DNA from: Staphylococcus roterodami | Lineage (GTDB): Bacteria; Bacillota; Bacilli; Staphylococcales; Staphylococcaceae | DNA length: 64,000 nt | Assembly: GCA_022493055.1 (NCBI GenBank) | Contig: CP092781.1 | Span: 124,001-188,000, forward strand | Reading direction: 5' to 3' | Shown: positions 39,737-49,962 of the stretch, piece after piece | Layout of the letters: each line of letters starts with the position of its first letter | How positions within the stretch are numbered: position 1 is the first letter of the stretch | Program-made: the position numbers and the translations under genes | Notes under the pieces: model-generated | Seen by the model: only the letters and a program-made list of their open reading frames with translations | Told to the model about the DNA's origin: nothing | The model's database searches: none

Positions 39737-41092
39737 TTATGTTTGCGGTAAATTACGATGTCTAATTTTATAAATAATGAAGCCGATAATGAATCCAATT
39801 AAACTAAGAACAACCCAGCCCATGCCGATATCTGATAATGGCAAATATTTTTGTCCGAAGTTAATCAAAGCTTGAGCAAATGAAGTGCTTGAAATGAATT
39901 CTGGGCTAGCTTTCAATCCATCAAGTAATGCAGCGATTGCTGTAAAGAGAATCGTCCATTGATAAACAATCTTTGAATGGTGGAACTTACTACTAAATAA
40001 AGTTAATATGATCAAAGCAATTGCCAATGGATATAAGAACATTAATACAGGAACTGAGTACATAATAATTTTAGTTAATCCAACGTTTGCAAACAAGAAT
40101 GAAATAAAGCTTACAACTGTCGCAATCGCTAAATAATTCAGTTTCGGGAATAAATGCTCAAATGTTTCTGAAAATGCCGTAATCAAACCGATGGCTGTTT
40201 TTAAGCACGCGACCATAACGATTAGAGACAATAAGACAATACCGTAGTTACCTAAGTAGTATTGTGTAATTTGTGCTAATGCGATACCACCATTTTCACT
40301 TAGTTTAAAGTGACCGATGCTTAATGTACCCATAATTGCTAATAGAGTATAAATGATACCCATCATAACGATACTTATAGTACCAGATTTTATCGTTTCT
40401 TTAGCGATATCGGTTGGGTTTTCGATGCCTAACTTTTTAATCGTAGCAACAATAATAATACCAAATGCTAACGATGCTAATGCATCTAATGTGTTGTATC
40501 CATCTAAAAAGCCATTAAATAAAGCGTTAGATTGATATTGGTTACTAATAGGTGCATCTGAAATGCCACCTAATGGATGGATAAAGGCGAATAATAAAAT
40601 GATTGCTAATAATACTAGGAATACAGGGTTTAAAAATTTACCGATATATTCTAAAATTCGTGAAGGTTTTCTTGCAAAAAACCATGCAATCACAAAGAAG
40701 ATAAAGCTAAAAATAAATAAATATAAAGTAATCTGCTTTGGTGATAAAAATGGCGAGAATGCTATTTCAAACGATGTTGTAGCTAATCTAGGTAGGGCAA
40801 AAAATGGGCCAATTACTAGATATAATGCAATCGTGAAAATGTAAGCGTATGTTTTATTAACACGCGATGCAATTTCAAATAAACCAGCTGTCTTTGAAAT
40901 ACCAATGGCAATGATACCTAAAAATGGTAATCCGATTGCTGTAATTAAGAATCCTAAGTTAGCGATAAAAACGTTAGAACCAGCAGCTTGTCCCAAGTGA
41001 ATCGGGAATATAAGATTACCAGCACCAAAGAATAAACCGAATAACATAGAACCTATAAACATGTTTTCTTTAAATGTTAGTTTCTTTTTCAT
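39737..41092 (-). CDS. brnQ: Branched-chain amino acid:cation symporter BrnQ
   Basis: 451 residues with 12 hydrophobic helices. The N-terminal signature [21 protein letters not shown] is diagnostic for the LIVCS (BrnQ) family. It imports leucine, isoleucine and valine with sodium or proton. S. aureus has several BrnQ paralogues; sequence alone does not tell me which preference this one has. AAGGAGA lies 12 bases before ATG, slightly long. A CodY-type box upstream predicts repression when branched-chain amino acids are plentiful. Confidence 0.93.
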   Translation of the reverse strand: MKKKLTFKENMFIGSMLFGLFFGAGNLIFPIHLGQAAGSNVFIANLGFLITAIGLPFLGIIAIGISKTAGLFEIASRVNKTYAYIFTIALYLVIGPFFALPRLATTSFEIAFSPFLSPKQITLYLFIFSFIFFVIAWFFARKPSRILEYIGKFLNPVFLVLLAIILLFAFIHPLGGISDAPISNQYQSNALFNGFLDGYNTLDALASLAFGIIIVATIKKLGIENPTDIAKETIKSGTISIVMMGIIYTLLAIMGTLSIGHFKLSENGGIALAQITQYYLGNYGIVLLSLIVMVACLKTAIGLITAFSETFEHLFPKLNYLAIATVVSFISFLFANVGLTKIIMYSVPVLMFLYPLAIALIILTLFSSKFHHSKIVYQWTILFTAIAALLDGLKASPEFISSTSFAQALINFGQKYLPLSDIGMGWVVLSLIGFIIGFIIYKIRHRNLPQT

Positions 41093-41194
41093 ATATGTAT
41101 TTGTTCTCCTTTATAGAACTTATAAAAATCTACTTAATTAAGATAATATCAAAAACTAAACACAAAATGATACATAATTTTGCAATAAATACTA

Positions 41195-41209
41195 AATTTT
41201 TTGAAAATT
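41195..41209 (-). promoter_or_regulatory. CodY box candidate upstream of brnQ
   Basis: AATTTTTTGAAAATT differs from the CodY consensus AATTTTCNGAAAATT at one fixed base, and lies about 100 bases before the brnQ start. Confidence 0.6.
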
Positions 41210-41340
41210 CCGGAATAATTGCAGTTCCCGAAGTAATAAAAGTGATGTGAAGAAGATAATTTAACTAAAATAGAGTGCATTTACATTCTGAAGGTTAGAC
41301 AACCCGACGTTTAATAATGTGTGATGTGTATCGTATAAAA

Positions 41341-41377
41341 TAAAAACCCCCTTCATTATCATTGAAAGTGAAGGGGG
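41341..41377 (-). terminator. Terminator after the isochorismatase gene
   Basis: CCCCCTTCA (41347-41355) and TGAAGGGGG (41369-41377) pair perfectly; on the minus strand TTTTTATTTT follows. Confidence 0.85.
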
Positions 41378-41387
41378 AAATATACGC

Positions 41388-41945
41388 TTATTTTAATGTG
41401 TTCAGTAGTTCGTTTATAGTTATCGTTTGTCCCATTAATGGGAATATATTTTCGATAGGGAATTGATGAAGCGTTTCGTTTTGTGCGCTCATCATATCTG
41501 TTACAAAGAACTGATTATAGTTTAATTGATAGGCATCTCTTGCTGTCGTATCTACACCGACATGTGTTGCGACACCACCAAGAACAATAGTATCAATGCC
41601 TCGGCGTCTTAACTGTAAGTCTAAATCTGTCCCTACAAATGCACTGAATTGTCGCTTGTCTATAACAAAATCGCCATCTCTTTTGTCCAACAAGTGATGA
41701 AATTTGCTGTAGTCATCGCCTTCTTTAGGTGGTAATGATATCATCGAATTTGGTTTCAATGCATCTTTACCATCGTAAAGTTTAACGCGGACAAATGCGA
41801 TAAAGCCATTATTTTTTCGGAATAATTCTATTAATTTATTAGCATTTTGAACTACATTTTCAGCAGTATAGGGCGCATAGTCCATTTTAAGAATGCCTTG
41901 TTGCAAGTCAATTAATACTAATGCAGTTTTGTTGAAATCAATCAT
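41388..41945 (-). CDS. Isochorismatase-like cysteine-hydrolase-fold protein (Cys replaced by Gly)
   Basis: 185 residues of the isochorismatase superfamily: ALVLIDLQQGIL holds the catalytic Asp, the DKRQFSAF Lys region follows, and the nucleophile loop reads VATHVGVDTTARDA. Nicotinamidase-type members have Cys where this protein has Gly (HVG-V), as in true isochorismatases EntB and PhzD that work without a covalent intermediate. So hydrolysis of an enol-ether-type substrate is more likely than amidase activity; the substrate is not known. It precedes the convergent terminator and follows ipdC by about 70 bases in the same direction. Confidence 0.82.
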   Translation of the reverse strand: MIDFNKTALVLIDLQQGILKMDYAPYTAENVVQNANKLIELFRKNNGFIAFVRVKLYDGKDALKPNSMISLPPKEGDDYSKFHHLLDKRDGDFVIDKRQFSAFVGTDLDLQLRRRGIDTIVLGGVATHVGVDTTARDAYQLNYNQFFVTDMMSAQNETLHQFPIENIFPLMGQTITINELLNTLK

Positions 41946-42018
41946 TTTATATCAAAGTCCTTTTGTGTATTTAAGTATTTGTAACTATAGATATACTTAT
42001 ACCCAAAAATGAGTGACA

Positions 42019-43659
42019 TTATTTATTTTGTTGTGAAAATGCTTTAGCAATATCGATCAGTTTCTTTGGTGCATCTTCGACAGACATTTTAACTTCTACA
42101 AAATGCATGACATCGGGATTGTCATTAATTGCATTAAATGTATCTTGTAAGTCTTTTGCTGATTCAACATCATGAACAGCTACATTTTTACCTCCAAATA
42201 CAGCAGGTAGGGCCTTATAATCCCACATATGAATATCGTTATAAGGTTCATACATTCCATGAATAAGTCGTTCAACCGTATAGCCATCATTATTAATCAC
42301 GAATAGTACCGGTTTAATATGTTGTCTAATCATAGTCGAAATGGCTTGAACAGTTAATTGTAAAGAACCATCACCAATTAATAGTAAGTTACGACGATTT
42401 GTATCTGCTAATTGAGAACCTAAAGTTGCTGGTAATGTATAGCCGATAGAACCCCATAACGGTTGACCGATAAAGGTATTATTTTTGTATAAAGCTAAAT
42501 CGTAAGCCCCAAAGAATGAAGTGCCTTGATCAGCAATAATGACATCATTAGGTTTTAAGAAATTTTGCATCATTTTAAAATAAGTTTGTTGTGTTAATGG
42601 TTCTGTGCCAACAGGATAGTCTGCTGATGTTGGACGTTGATATACAGGGAACGATGCACTGTTTGTATATGAAATATTGGATAACTGTTTTAACAATGAT
42701 GGTAGAGATACGGTATCATTTGTAACATCATCAATTTTGATATTGTGATGATTTAACTTAACGACATCATCGATATTAAATTGGTATGAAAATCCAGCTG
42801 TTGCAGAATCTGTTAATTTTGCGCCAATATTTAAAATTAAATCGCTATTGTCTACATAATCTCGAATTTTATCTTCGGCAATTTTCCCATCGTAAATCCC
42901 CATATAGTAAGGATTTTCTTCATTAAAAGCACCTTTTCCAAGTGAAAGTTGTGCTACAGGTATATGTGTTTGATTTACAAAATCTTCTAATTCTTGATGT
43001 AGATGAAAACTGTTAATTTCATGTCCGGTAATGATGATAGGTTGCTTCGCCTGCTGCAATTTAGAAGTTAACAACTCGATATATGTTGATGCATCAGTGT
43101 GTTGTGCTGGTGTCACTTCGAATGATGTAGGTATTTCAATTTCAGAGATTGCAACATCGATTGGTAAATGTAAATGAACTGGACGTCTTTCGGCGATAGC
43201 AGTACTAATCAATCGTGGTATTTCAGTTGTTGCATTTTCAGGTGTAATGTAACCTTGAGCAACAGTAATATGAGCAAACATTTTACGATAGTCATCAAAT
43301 GTTCCTTCACCAAGTGAATGATGTACATATTTGCCAGCTTGTTCTACAGCACGAGTTGGTGCACCAGTAATAGCAATGACAGGTATACGCTCGGCATAAG
43401 AACCTGCGATACCGTTGACGGCGCTAAGTTCACCAACACCAAATGTAGTTACTAAAGCAGCGAGTCCATTAAGACGGGCATAACCGTCCGCTGCGTAACT
43501 TGCATTTAATTCGTTTGTATTTCCAACCCAATCTACATTGGGATTGCTGATAATATCGTCTAGAAAAGCGAGATTAAAATCACCAGGAACACCAAAAATT
43601 TTATCGACGCCTGCTCGATGAATAGCGTCAATTAAGTAAGCTCCAATGCGTTGTTTCAT
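42019..43659 (-). CDS. ipdC: Indolepyruvate/phenylpyruvate-type 2-oxo acid decarboxylase
   Basis: 546 residues of the thiamine-diphosphate pyruvate decarboxylase family: GVPGDFNLAF with the cofactor-activating Glu in NELNASYAADGYAR, the paired His in GKYVHHSLGEG, and the ThDP motif IGDGSLQLTVQA...NNDGYTVE. The family decarboxylates pyruvate, indolepyruvate or branched-chain keto acids to aldehydes; annotation as ipdC is by convention. AAGGTGG lies before ATG. A cre site about 85 bases upstream predicts CcpA control. It could be co-transcribed with the isochorismatase-like gene. Confidence 0.9.
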   Translation of the reverse strand: MKQRIGAYLIDAIHRAGVDKIFGVPGDFNLAFLDDIISNPNVDWVGNTNELNASYAADGYARLNGLAALVTTFGVGELSAVNGIAGSYAERIPVIAITGAPTRAVEQAGKYVHHSLGEGTFDDYRKMFAHITVAQGYITPENATTEIPRLISTAIAERRPVHLHLPIDVAISEIEIPTSFEVTPAQHTDASTYIELLTSKLQQAKQPIIITGHEINSFHLHQELEDFVNQTHIPVAQLSLGKGAFNEENPYYMGIYDGKIAEDKIRDYVDNSDLILNIGAKLTDSATAGFSYQFNIDDVVKLNHHNIKIDDVTNDTVSLPSLLKQLSNISYTNSASFPVYQRPTSADYPVGTEPLTQQTYFKMMQNFLKPNDVIIADQGTSFFGAYDLALYKNNTFIGQPLWGSIGYTLPATLGSQLADTNRRNLLLIGDGSLQLTVQAISTMIRQHIKPVLFVINNDGYTVERLIHGMYEPYNDIHMWDYKALPAVFGGKNVAVHDVESAKDLQDTFNAINDNPDVMHFVEVKMSVEDAPKKLIDIAKAFSQQNK

Positions 43660-43741
43660 AAAAAAACCACCTTTTCTTTATATTTACACTTAAAATGATA
43701 GCCTTGAATGCATCATAAGGTCAAGGAAGTTGACTTTATTG

Positions 43742-43755
43742 TGAAAACGCTAACA
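43742..43755. promoter_or_regulatory. cre site upstream of ipdC
   Basis: TGAAAACGCTAACA fits TGWNANCGNTNWCA at every position, about 85 bases before the ipdC start in the 276-base gap to ptsG. Confidence 0.65.
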
Positions 43756-43890
43756 ATAGCGAGCAATTAATATTCTTTTAGGAATTTATATTGAACAATG
43801 CAAAGAAAGGATACTAAAAGAAAGTATGGAGGTCTGAATGTATTAGATGAAATGGCGTCAAAAATTAAAGTTCTTAAAATGAAAATAAAT

Positions 43891-43922
43891 AGGAGCGTAT
43901 CCATAAAAAGGTATACGCTCCT
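43891..43922 (-). terminator. Terminator after ptsG
   Basis: AGGAGCGTATCC and GTATACGCTCCT pair over about 11 bases; on the minus strand ATTTATTTT follows, just after the ptsG stop. Confidence 0.8.
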
Positions 43923-43935
43923 GTCGGTATATTAA

Positions 43936-45981
43936 TTATTTAGCTTCAAATAATTGATCTCCAAATGAAATGTTGCCATGTTCGTCTTGTTTGAAATCAA
44001 GATTTGTAATGTTGCCTTGAGTAACAATTATTGGTGTAATGTCGCTCTTCGCATTATTGCGAATATAGTCTAAATCAAAGCTGATTAATAAATCGCCCTG
44101 CTTAACTTCTTGACCTTCTTCAACATGTAATGTAAATCCTTCGCCATTTAATTTAACAGTATCTAAACCAATATGAATTAATAACTCTAATCCACTATCA
44201 GATACAAGACCGATTGCATGTTTTGTTGGGAAAATCATTTGTACTTTACCATTGAATGGTGCACGAACCTCACCTTGTGAAGGTTTAATAGCGATACCAT
44301 CACCCATCATTTTTTCACTGAACACTTGATCAGGAACTTCTGATAATGGTGTCACTTCACCAGTTAATGGTGCGTGAACGATATGACTTAACTCGCTTGT
44401 TGCAGATTTATCTTCTGCAACAACAACTGTTTCATCTTTGTCGTCTTCCATAGTAGTTGGATTTTCTACCACTTGGCCATTCATAATTTGTTGCATTTCG
44501 TGCTTAATTTGGTCAGATTTAGGACCAAAAATTGCTTGCATGTTATTACCGACTTCTAATACACCAGAAGCACCCAAATCTTTCAAGCCAGGAACATCAA
44601 CTTTAGATTTATCGTTGACTTCAACACGTAAGCGTGTGATACAAGCGTCTAAATGTTTAATGTTTGCTTTTCCACCCATAGCTTCTAATACTGCATATGG
44701 AAGTTCAGTTGCTGAAGCTGTTGTCGCTTGCGATTGTTTATCTTCACGACCTGGTGTTTTGTATTTTAATTTTACAATTAGGAATCGGAATACGAAGTAG
44801 TAAATGACTGCGTATACAAGACCTACAGGAATGACTAACCACCATTGTGTCTTATTAGGTAGCACGCCGAGTAAGAAGTAATCGATGAAACCACCTGAGA
44901 ATGTATAACCTAGGTGAACATCCAATAAGTACAATGTTAAGAATGATAAACCATCAAGTACTGCATGAATAAAGAATAATAACGGTGCTACGAATAAGAA
45001 TGAGAATTCTAAAGGTTCTGTAATACCAGTTAAGAATGATGTTAAAGCAGCAGAACCCATTAAACCAGCTACTACTTTTTTATTTTCAGGTTTAGCTGTG
45101 TGATAAATTGCTAAAGCTGCTGCAGGTAAACCGAACATCATAACAGGGAATTCACCTTGCATGAATTTACCAGCTGTTAAATGTGCACCTTCACGAATTT
45201 GTTCGATAAAGATACGTTGGTCACCGTGAATAATTTCACCAGCTGCATTTTTCCATGAACCAAACTCGAACCAGAAAGGTGCGTGGAAAATATGGTGCAG
45301 ACCAAATGGAATTAATAAACGTTTAATAAAACCAAATAAGAATACTGCAACACCAGTATTTGAATCTAATAATCCTGTACTGAATGCATTTAAGCCTGAT
45401 TGAATCGTTGGCCAAATTAATGCCATTGGGAATGCTAATATAAATGATGTTGTAGCCATCATAATAGGTACGAAACGCTTACCAGCGAAGAAACCTAAAT
45501 AAGATGGTAAATTAATGTTATAGAACTTGTTATAACACCAAGCTGCCAGGGCCCCGATAATAATACCGCCGAACACACCTGTTTGTAATGTTGGGATACC
45601 TAAAATGCTAGCGTAACCACTCGCTGGATCACCAACGTTTTTAGGTGTTACTTGTAAAAAGTCACCCATTGTTTTGTTCATGATAATGTAACCGACGAAT
45701 GCTGCGATAGCTGCTACGCCATCACCGCCAGCTAATCCGATTGCGACACCTAATGCGAAAATCATAGGCAAGTTATCAAAAATGATACCACCAGCACCTG
45801 TCATTAATTTAGCGACAGTTTGTACGCCACCATTTTGTATAAAAGGCAAGTAGTGTTGTAATGATTCACCTTGCATAGCTGTACCGATAGCTAATAACAG
45901 ACCGGCTGCTGGTAAAATCGCAACAGGTAACATTAGCGCTTTACCGATACGTTGCAATTGACCGAAAAGTTTCTTTCTCAC
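43936..45981 (-). CDS. ptsG: PTS glucose-specific transporter EIICBA
   Basis: 681 residues. The EIIC membrane domain (residues 1-410) begins [20 protein letters not shown] and holds [19 protein letters not shown] (about 420-500) has the phosphorylated Cys in [16 protein letters not shown] (about 530-681) has the His in [10 protein letters not shown] and HAPLTGEV. All three domains needed for glucose uptake and phosphorylation are intact. GTG 45981 has GGAGG with 8-base spacing; a TTG 15 bases upstream overlaps that site. A 215-base leader with a GlcT antiterminator controls expression. Confidence 0.95.
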   Translation of the reverse strand: MRKKLFGQLQRIGKALMLPVAILPAAGLLLAIGTAMQGESLQHYLPFIQNGGVQTVAKLMTGAGGIIFDNLPMIFALGVAIGLAGGDGVAAIAAFVGYIIMNKTMGDFLQVTPKNVGDPASGYASILGIPTLQTGVFGGIIIGALAAWCYNKFYNINLPSYLGFFAGKRFVPIMMATTSFILAFPMALIWPTIQSGLNAFSTGLLDSNTGVAVFLFGFIKRLLIPFGLHHIFHAPFWFEFGSWKNAAGEIIHGDQRIFIEQIREGAHLTAGKFMQGEFPVMMFGLPAAALAIYHTAKPENKKVVAGLMGSAALTSFLTGITEPLEFSFLFVAPLLFFIHAVLDGLSFLTLYLLDVHLGYTFSGGFIDYFLLGVLPNKTQWWLVIPVGLVYAVIYYFVFRFLIVKLKYKTPGREDKQSQATTASATELPYAVLEAMGGKANIKHLDACITRLRVEVNDKSKVDVPGLKDLGASGVLEVGNNMQAIFGPKSDQIKHEMQQIMNGQVVENPTTMEDDKDETVVVAEDKSATSELSHIVHAPLTGEVTPLSEVPDQVFSEKMMGDGIAIKPSQGEVRAPFNGKVQMIFPTKHAIGLVSDSGLELLIHIGLDTVKLNGEGFTLHVEEGQEVKQGDLLISFDLDYIRNNAKSDITPIIVTQGNITNLDFKQDEHGNISFGDQLFEAK

Positions 45982-46022
45982 TTGTCCAACCTCCAAAGTT
46001 GTATGTAATATTTAAGATTCAA

Positions 46023-46085
46023 TAAAAAAGACACGAGTAAATAGACTGTGTTGGTAACCATCACAGCTTAATTTAACTCATGCCT
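46023..46085 (-). terminator. Leader terminator of ptsG (antitermination-controlled)
   Basis: Read on the minus strand, AGGCATGAGTTAAAT pairs with ATTTACTCGTGTCT (one bulge) and TTTTTATT follows. An inner CTGTG/CACAG stem caps the loop. The 5' arm overlaps the RAT sequence, so the two structures exclude each other. Confidence 0.85.
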
Positions 46086-46105
46086 AATCTTACTTAGTAA
46101 CACGT
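46076..46105 (-). promoter_or_regulatory. RAT (ribonucleic antiterminator) for GlcT
   Basis: On the minus strand the stretch begins ACGTGTTACT and ends AGGCATGAGT, the two halves of the Bacillus ptsG RAT as I remember it. GlcT, active when glucose is present, binds this RNA hairpin and prevents the overlapping terminator at 46023-46085 from forming. Confidence 0.85.
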
Positions 46106-46201
46106 TGGTGTATGTAATTAATGTAAAAGAAGCAATTGACTAAGCTTATTTTGTTGAGCTTACCATCACATCTTATTGAATCTTATTAGTTTGCGTCTCC
46201 T

Positions 46202-46231
46202 ATTTTAGCACGGTAAAGTATGCGTTTTCAA
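46202..46231 (-). promoter_or_regulatory. ptsG promoter with overlapping cre-like site
   Basis: Minus strand TTGAAA (46231-46226) and TAAAAT (46207-46202) with an 18-base spacer. TTGAAAACGCATACT (46231-46217) fits the loose CcpA consensus WTGNAANCGNWNNCW. The 45982-46545 gap holds the ptsG leader, this promoter and the murQ operon control region, with no other gene seen. Confidence 0.6.
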
Positions 46232-46482
46232 TACAATTATTAAATTCAATTTCAAATAGCTAAATTATTTTAAGATTAATATGAAAAGTTAATATAAGAT
46301 ATTCAAGAATAAAGTGCACAAAAGTGAATGGTAAATACGGCAATATCAATGATTTTAAAGAATTGAATGGATAGTTATGGAATGAGATTAAGAAGAAGAA
46401 GTTGTGACAGAAATTTGTAACATTATTACAATGAATGTACTTGAGCTTATTAATATTGTAATGTGGTTTCTCTTATAGTAAA

Positions 46483-46497
46483 ATGTAAGCGATTACA
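46483..46497 (+). promoter_or_regulatory. cre site upstream of the mupG-murQ-murP-murR operon
   Basis: ATGTAAGCGATTACA is a perfect WTGNAANCGNWNNCW match and contains the dyad TGTAA-GCGA-TTACA, 49 bases before the mupG start. It is adjacent to a possible -10 (TATAGT, 46474-46479). MurR could alternatively use the dyad. Confidence 0.65.
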
Positions 46498-46545
46498 CAA
46501 CTCTACTATATTTTCCTAATATTTATAACAATAAGGAGGGCTATT

Positions 46546-47610
46546 TTGACAGGCTTTTCAGTGTATTTAGGACAACCTTTAGACGAAACGTATATCAAAC
46601 ATATGATTAGTTTAGGTTATCAAACGATTTTTACATCAGTACAAATACCAGAAGAAGATGACGAGACAAAATATCATTATTTCACACAACTACTCAACTT
46701 ATTACAACATGAACAAGTGACTTACCTCATAGATGCTAATCCATCTATTTTAACACCATCTTTTTATGCACATCTTCGACAATATGATGCGCAGTTTATG
46801 ATTCGTATCGATCATAGTACATCTATTGAGACAATCGAAGCGATTATGGCACAAGGTTTTAAGTGCTGTTTGAATGCAAGTATTATTTCCCGGGAATTGT
46901 TAACAAGCTTACATCAACATTTGAATGATTTTACATTACTTTCATTTTGTCATAACTATTATCCGAGACCAGATACGGGATTATCTGCTGATTGGGTTAA
47001 AAAGAAAAATGAATATATTTATCAATTTAATAAAAAGGCACAAATATATGGCTTCATAGCAGGTACAGATTTAAGAGGACCTTTGCATAAAGGTTTGCCA
47101 ACGGTTGAATTAACACGGCATGACCATCCAGTTGTTGCAACTAATATTTTACAAGAAATTGGTATAACCGATGTGTTAGTTGGAGATCCAAAGATTGAAA
47201 AGAGGCTAGCAGTACAACTTATAGAATTTTGTAATCGTCGACATTTTTCATTAACTATTAATGAAGATTTCGATGAACAAGTAGCATTTCTTTTTGACTT
47301 GCAACATAAAGTTCGTTCTGATAACCCCGAAAAAGTTATTCGATCAGAAATATCGAGAGAAATATGTGCGCAAACTATTCAACCACATCATACGATACAA
47401 CGACAGATTGGTTCAGTGACCGTGGATAATCTGAAAAATGGGCGCTATCAAGGTGAACTCCAAATTGTGAGACATCCTCTTAGCGCGCATGACAATGTTA
47501 ACGTTGTTGCACAAATTATCAAAGAAGACTTACCGTTGTTAAATTGTATCGCACCAAATGATACATTTAATTTTCAAAAATTAGGGAGTGTCAAAAGTAA
47601 TGGAAAATAG
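46546..47610 (+). CDS. mupG: 6-phospho-N-acetylmuramidase MupG (DUF871)
   Basis: 354 residues: an N-terminal TIM-barrel-like domain ([35 protein letters not shown]) and a C-terminal beta domain ([17 protein letters not shown]), the MupG/DUF871 layout. It cleaves MurNAc-6P-GlcNAc imported by MurP during cell-wall recycling. TTG start with the strong AAGGAGGG 6 bases upstream. Its end overlaps the murQ start region by 11 bases. Confidence 0.9.
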   Translation: MTGFSVYLGQPLDETYIKHMISLGYQTIFTSVQIPEEDDETKYHYFTQLLNLLQHEQVTYLIDANPSILTPSFYAHLRQYDAQFMIRIDHSTSIETIEAIMAQGFKCCLNASIISRELLTSLHQHLNDFTLLSFCHNYYPRPDTGLSADWVKKKNEYIYQFNKKAQIYGFIAGTDLRGPLHKGLPTVELTRHDHPVVATNILQEIGITDVLVGDPKIEKRLAVQLIEFCNRRHFSLTINEDFDEQVAFLFDLQHKVRSDNPEKVIRSEISREICAQTIQPHHTIQRQIGSVTVDNLKNGRYQGELQIVRHPLSAHDNVNVVAQIIKEDLPLLNCIAPNDTFNFQKLGSVKSNGK

Positions 47611-48496
47611 TACGACCGAAGCACGCAATGAAGCGACGATGCATCTCGATGAAATGACTGTGGAAGAGGCACTAATTACGATGAATGAAGAGGATCAACA
47701 AGTACCGTTAGCGGTCAAGCGAGTGATTCCACAACTTACAGAAGTCGTGAATAAAACAATATCACAGTATAAAAAAGGTGGGCGCTTAATTTATATCGGT
47801 GCAGGAACAAGCGGACGATTGGGAGTCTTAGATGCGGCAGAATGTGTGCCAACATTTAATACAGAACCTCATGAAATTATAGGTATCATTGCAGGTGGTC
47901 AGCGCGCGATGACGATGGCAGTAGAAGGTGCAGAAGATCATAAAAAACTTGCAGAAAATGATTTAGAAAAGATAAATTTAACGGAAAAAGATGTCGTAAT
48001 TGGTATTGCTGCGAGTGGCAAAACACCATATGTTATTGGGGGTTTAACATTTGCGAACACAATCGGTGCGACAACTGTTTCAATTTCATGTAATGAACAT
48101 GCAATTATAAGTGGAATTGCTAAATATCCTGTAGAAGTAAAAGTTGGTCCTGAAGTATTAACTGGATCTACACGATTAAAGTCTGGCACAGCACAAAAAT
48201 TAATTTTAAATATGATTTCAACAATTACCATGGTGGGTGTCGGGAAAGTATACGATAACCTCATGATTGATGTGAAAGCAACAAACCAAAAACTTATCGA
48301 CCGTTCAGTGCGTATTATTCAAGATATATGTGCTATCACATACGATGAAGCAATGCGTTTATATCAAGTGTCTGAGCATGATGTAAAAGTTGCGACAGTC
48401 ATGGGTATGTGTGGCATTTCTAAGGAAGAGGCAACAAGACGGTTATTAAACAATGACAATATTGTTAAACGAGCAATCAGAGATAAACAACCTTAG
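47600..48496 (+). CDS. murQ: N-acetylmuramic acid 6-phosphate etherase
   Basis: 298 residues with a SIS domain: [20 protein letters not shown] is the MurQ signature, and [11 protein letters not shown] a second ligand loop. It removes the lactyl ether from MurNAc-6P to give GlcNAc-6P. I use ATG 47600, preceded by AGGGAG; an in-frame GTG at 47588 overlaps that site. The acidic C terminus ends with an UBA-like helix ([11 protein letters not shown]). Overlaps mupG. Confidence 0.94.
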   Translation: MENSTTEARNEATMHLDEMTVEEALITMNEEDQQVPLAVKRVIPQLTEVVNKTISQYKKGGRLIYIGAGTSGRLGVLDAAECVPTFNTEPHEIIGIIAGGQRAMTMAVEGAEDHKKLAENDLEKINLTEKDVVIGIAASGKTPYVIGGLTFANTIGATTVSISCNEHAIISGIAKYPVEVKVGPEVLTGSTRLKSGTAQKLILNMISTITMVGVGKVYDNLMIDVKATNQKLIDRSVRIIQDICAITYDEAMRLYQVSEHDVKVATVMGMCGISKEEATRRLLNNDNIVKRAIRDKQP

Positions 48497-48507
48497 GAGG
48501 GATTTAA

Positions 48508-49962
48508 ATGACCAAAGAGCAACAGCTTGCAGAACGAATTATCGCTGCAGTAGGTGGCATGGATAATATAGATAGCGTTATGAATTGTATGACGCGTGTT
48601 CGTATTAAAGTATTAGATGAAAATAAAGTAGACGAACAGGGACTAAAACAAATTGATGGTGTCATGGGAGTTATACATGATGAACGTATTCAAGTTGTAG
48701 TTGGTCCTGGTACAGTAAATAAAGTGGCTAACCATATGGCGGAATTGAGTGGTGTAAAACTAGGAGATCAAATACCACATCATCACAAAGATTCACAAAA
48801 AATGGACTATAAATCATATGCGGCAGACAAAGCGAAAGCGAATAAAGACGCACACAAAGCGAAACAAAAAAATGGTAAGTTGAATAAAGTATTAAAATCA
48901 ATTGCCAATATATTTATACCATTGATTCCAGCATTTATTGGAGCAGGATTAATCGGTGGAATTGCTGCTGTACTTAGCAATTTAATGGTCGCTGGGTATA
49001 TTTCAGGTGCATGGATTACGCAATTGATTACCGTTTTTAATGTAATTAAAGATGGTATGTTAGCTTATTTAGCTATTTTTACTGGCATTAATGCTGCTAA
49101 AGAATTCGGTGCGACACCAGGATTGGGCGGTGTCATTGGTGGTACAACTTTATTAACTGGTATAGCTGGTAAAAATATTTTAATGAATGTTTTTACTGGG
49201 GAACCATTACAACTTGGACAGGGTGGAATTATTGGCGTTATTTTTGCAGTTTGGATTTTAAGTATTGTTGAAAAAAGACTACATAAAATTGTACCAAATG
49301 CTATTGATATTATCGTTACACCGACAATTGCATTATTGATAGTAGGACTATTAACTATCTTTATCTTTATGCCATTAGCAGGATTTGTTTCAGACAGTTT
49401 GGTTTCAGTTGTTAACGGTATTATTAACATTGGTGGTGTATTTAGTGGCTTTATAATCGGTGCTAGCTTCCTACCGTTAGTTATGCTAGGACTTCACCAT
49501 ATTTTTACGCCAATTCATATAGAAATGATAAATCAATCAGGTGCTACTTACTTATTACCAATTGCGGCAATGGCTGGAGCTGGACAAGTAGGTGCAGCTT
49601 TGGCACTTTGGGTAAGATGTAAACGCAATACGACGTTACGCAATACACTGAAAGGTGCATTGCCAGTTGGTTTCCTAGGTATTGGAGAACCGTTGATTTA
49701 CGGTGTGACATTACCATTAGGACGACCTTTCTTGACTGCTTGTATAGGTGGTGGCATAGGCGGCGCAGTGATTGGTGGCATTGGACATATCGGTGCAAAA
49801 GCAATTGGACCAAGTGGTGTGTCATTATTGCCATTAATTTCAGATAATATGTATTTAGGGTATATTGCAGGACTACTTTCTGCGTATGCAGGTGGATTCG
49901 TTTGTACTTATTTATTTGGAACGACAAAGGCAATGCGACAGACAGATTTGTTGGGTGATTAA
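48508..49962 (+). CDS. murP: PTS transporter EIIBC for MurNAc(-GlcNAc), MurP
   Basis: 484 residues: EIIB (1-90) with the phosphorylated Cys in [12 protein letters not shown], a lysine-rich linker (about 100-130), then a ten-helix EIIC domain ending with the family [13 protein letters not shown] and [15 protein letters not shown] motifs. There is no EIIA domain, so it must borrow one from another PTS protein such as PtsG or Crr. Position between murQ and murR supports MurNAc-GlcNAc as substrate. SD TAGGAGGGA. Confidence 0.92.
   Translation: MTKEQQLAERIIAAVGGMDNIDSVMNCMTRVRIKVLDENKVDEQGLKQIDGVMGVIHDERIQVVVGPGTVNKVANHMAELSGVKLGDQIPHHHKDSQKMDYKSYAADKAKANKDAHKAKQKNGKLNKVLKSIANIFIPLIPAFIGAGLIGGIAAVLSNLMVAGYISGAWITQLITVFNVIKDGMLAYLAIFTGINAAKEFGATPGLGGVIGGTTLLTGIAGKNILMNVFTGEPLQLGQGGIIGVIFAVWILSIVEKRLHKIVPNAIDIIVTPTIALLIVGLLTIFIFMPLAGFVSDSLVSVVNGIINIGGVFSGFIIGASFLPLVMLGLHHIFTPIHIEMINQSGATYLLPIAAMAGAGQVGAALALWVRCKRNTTLRNTLKGALPVGFLGIGEPLIYGVTLPLGRPFLTACIGGGIGGAVIGGIGHIGAKAIGPSGVSLLPLISDNMYLGYIAGLLSAYAGGFVCTYLFGTTKAMRQTDLLGD

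Noticed and set aside
41093..41387. T-box riboswitch upstream of brnQ
   Set aside because: No specifier loop or T-box sequence is visible; a CodY-like box is the better explanation.
44438..44800. 120-residue plus-strand frame inside ptsG
   Set aside because: Antisense of EIIB/linker coding sequence with no ribosome site.
47588..47599. GTG 47588 as murQ start
   Set aside because: It overlaps the AGGGAG ribosome site; ATG 47600 is correctly spaced.
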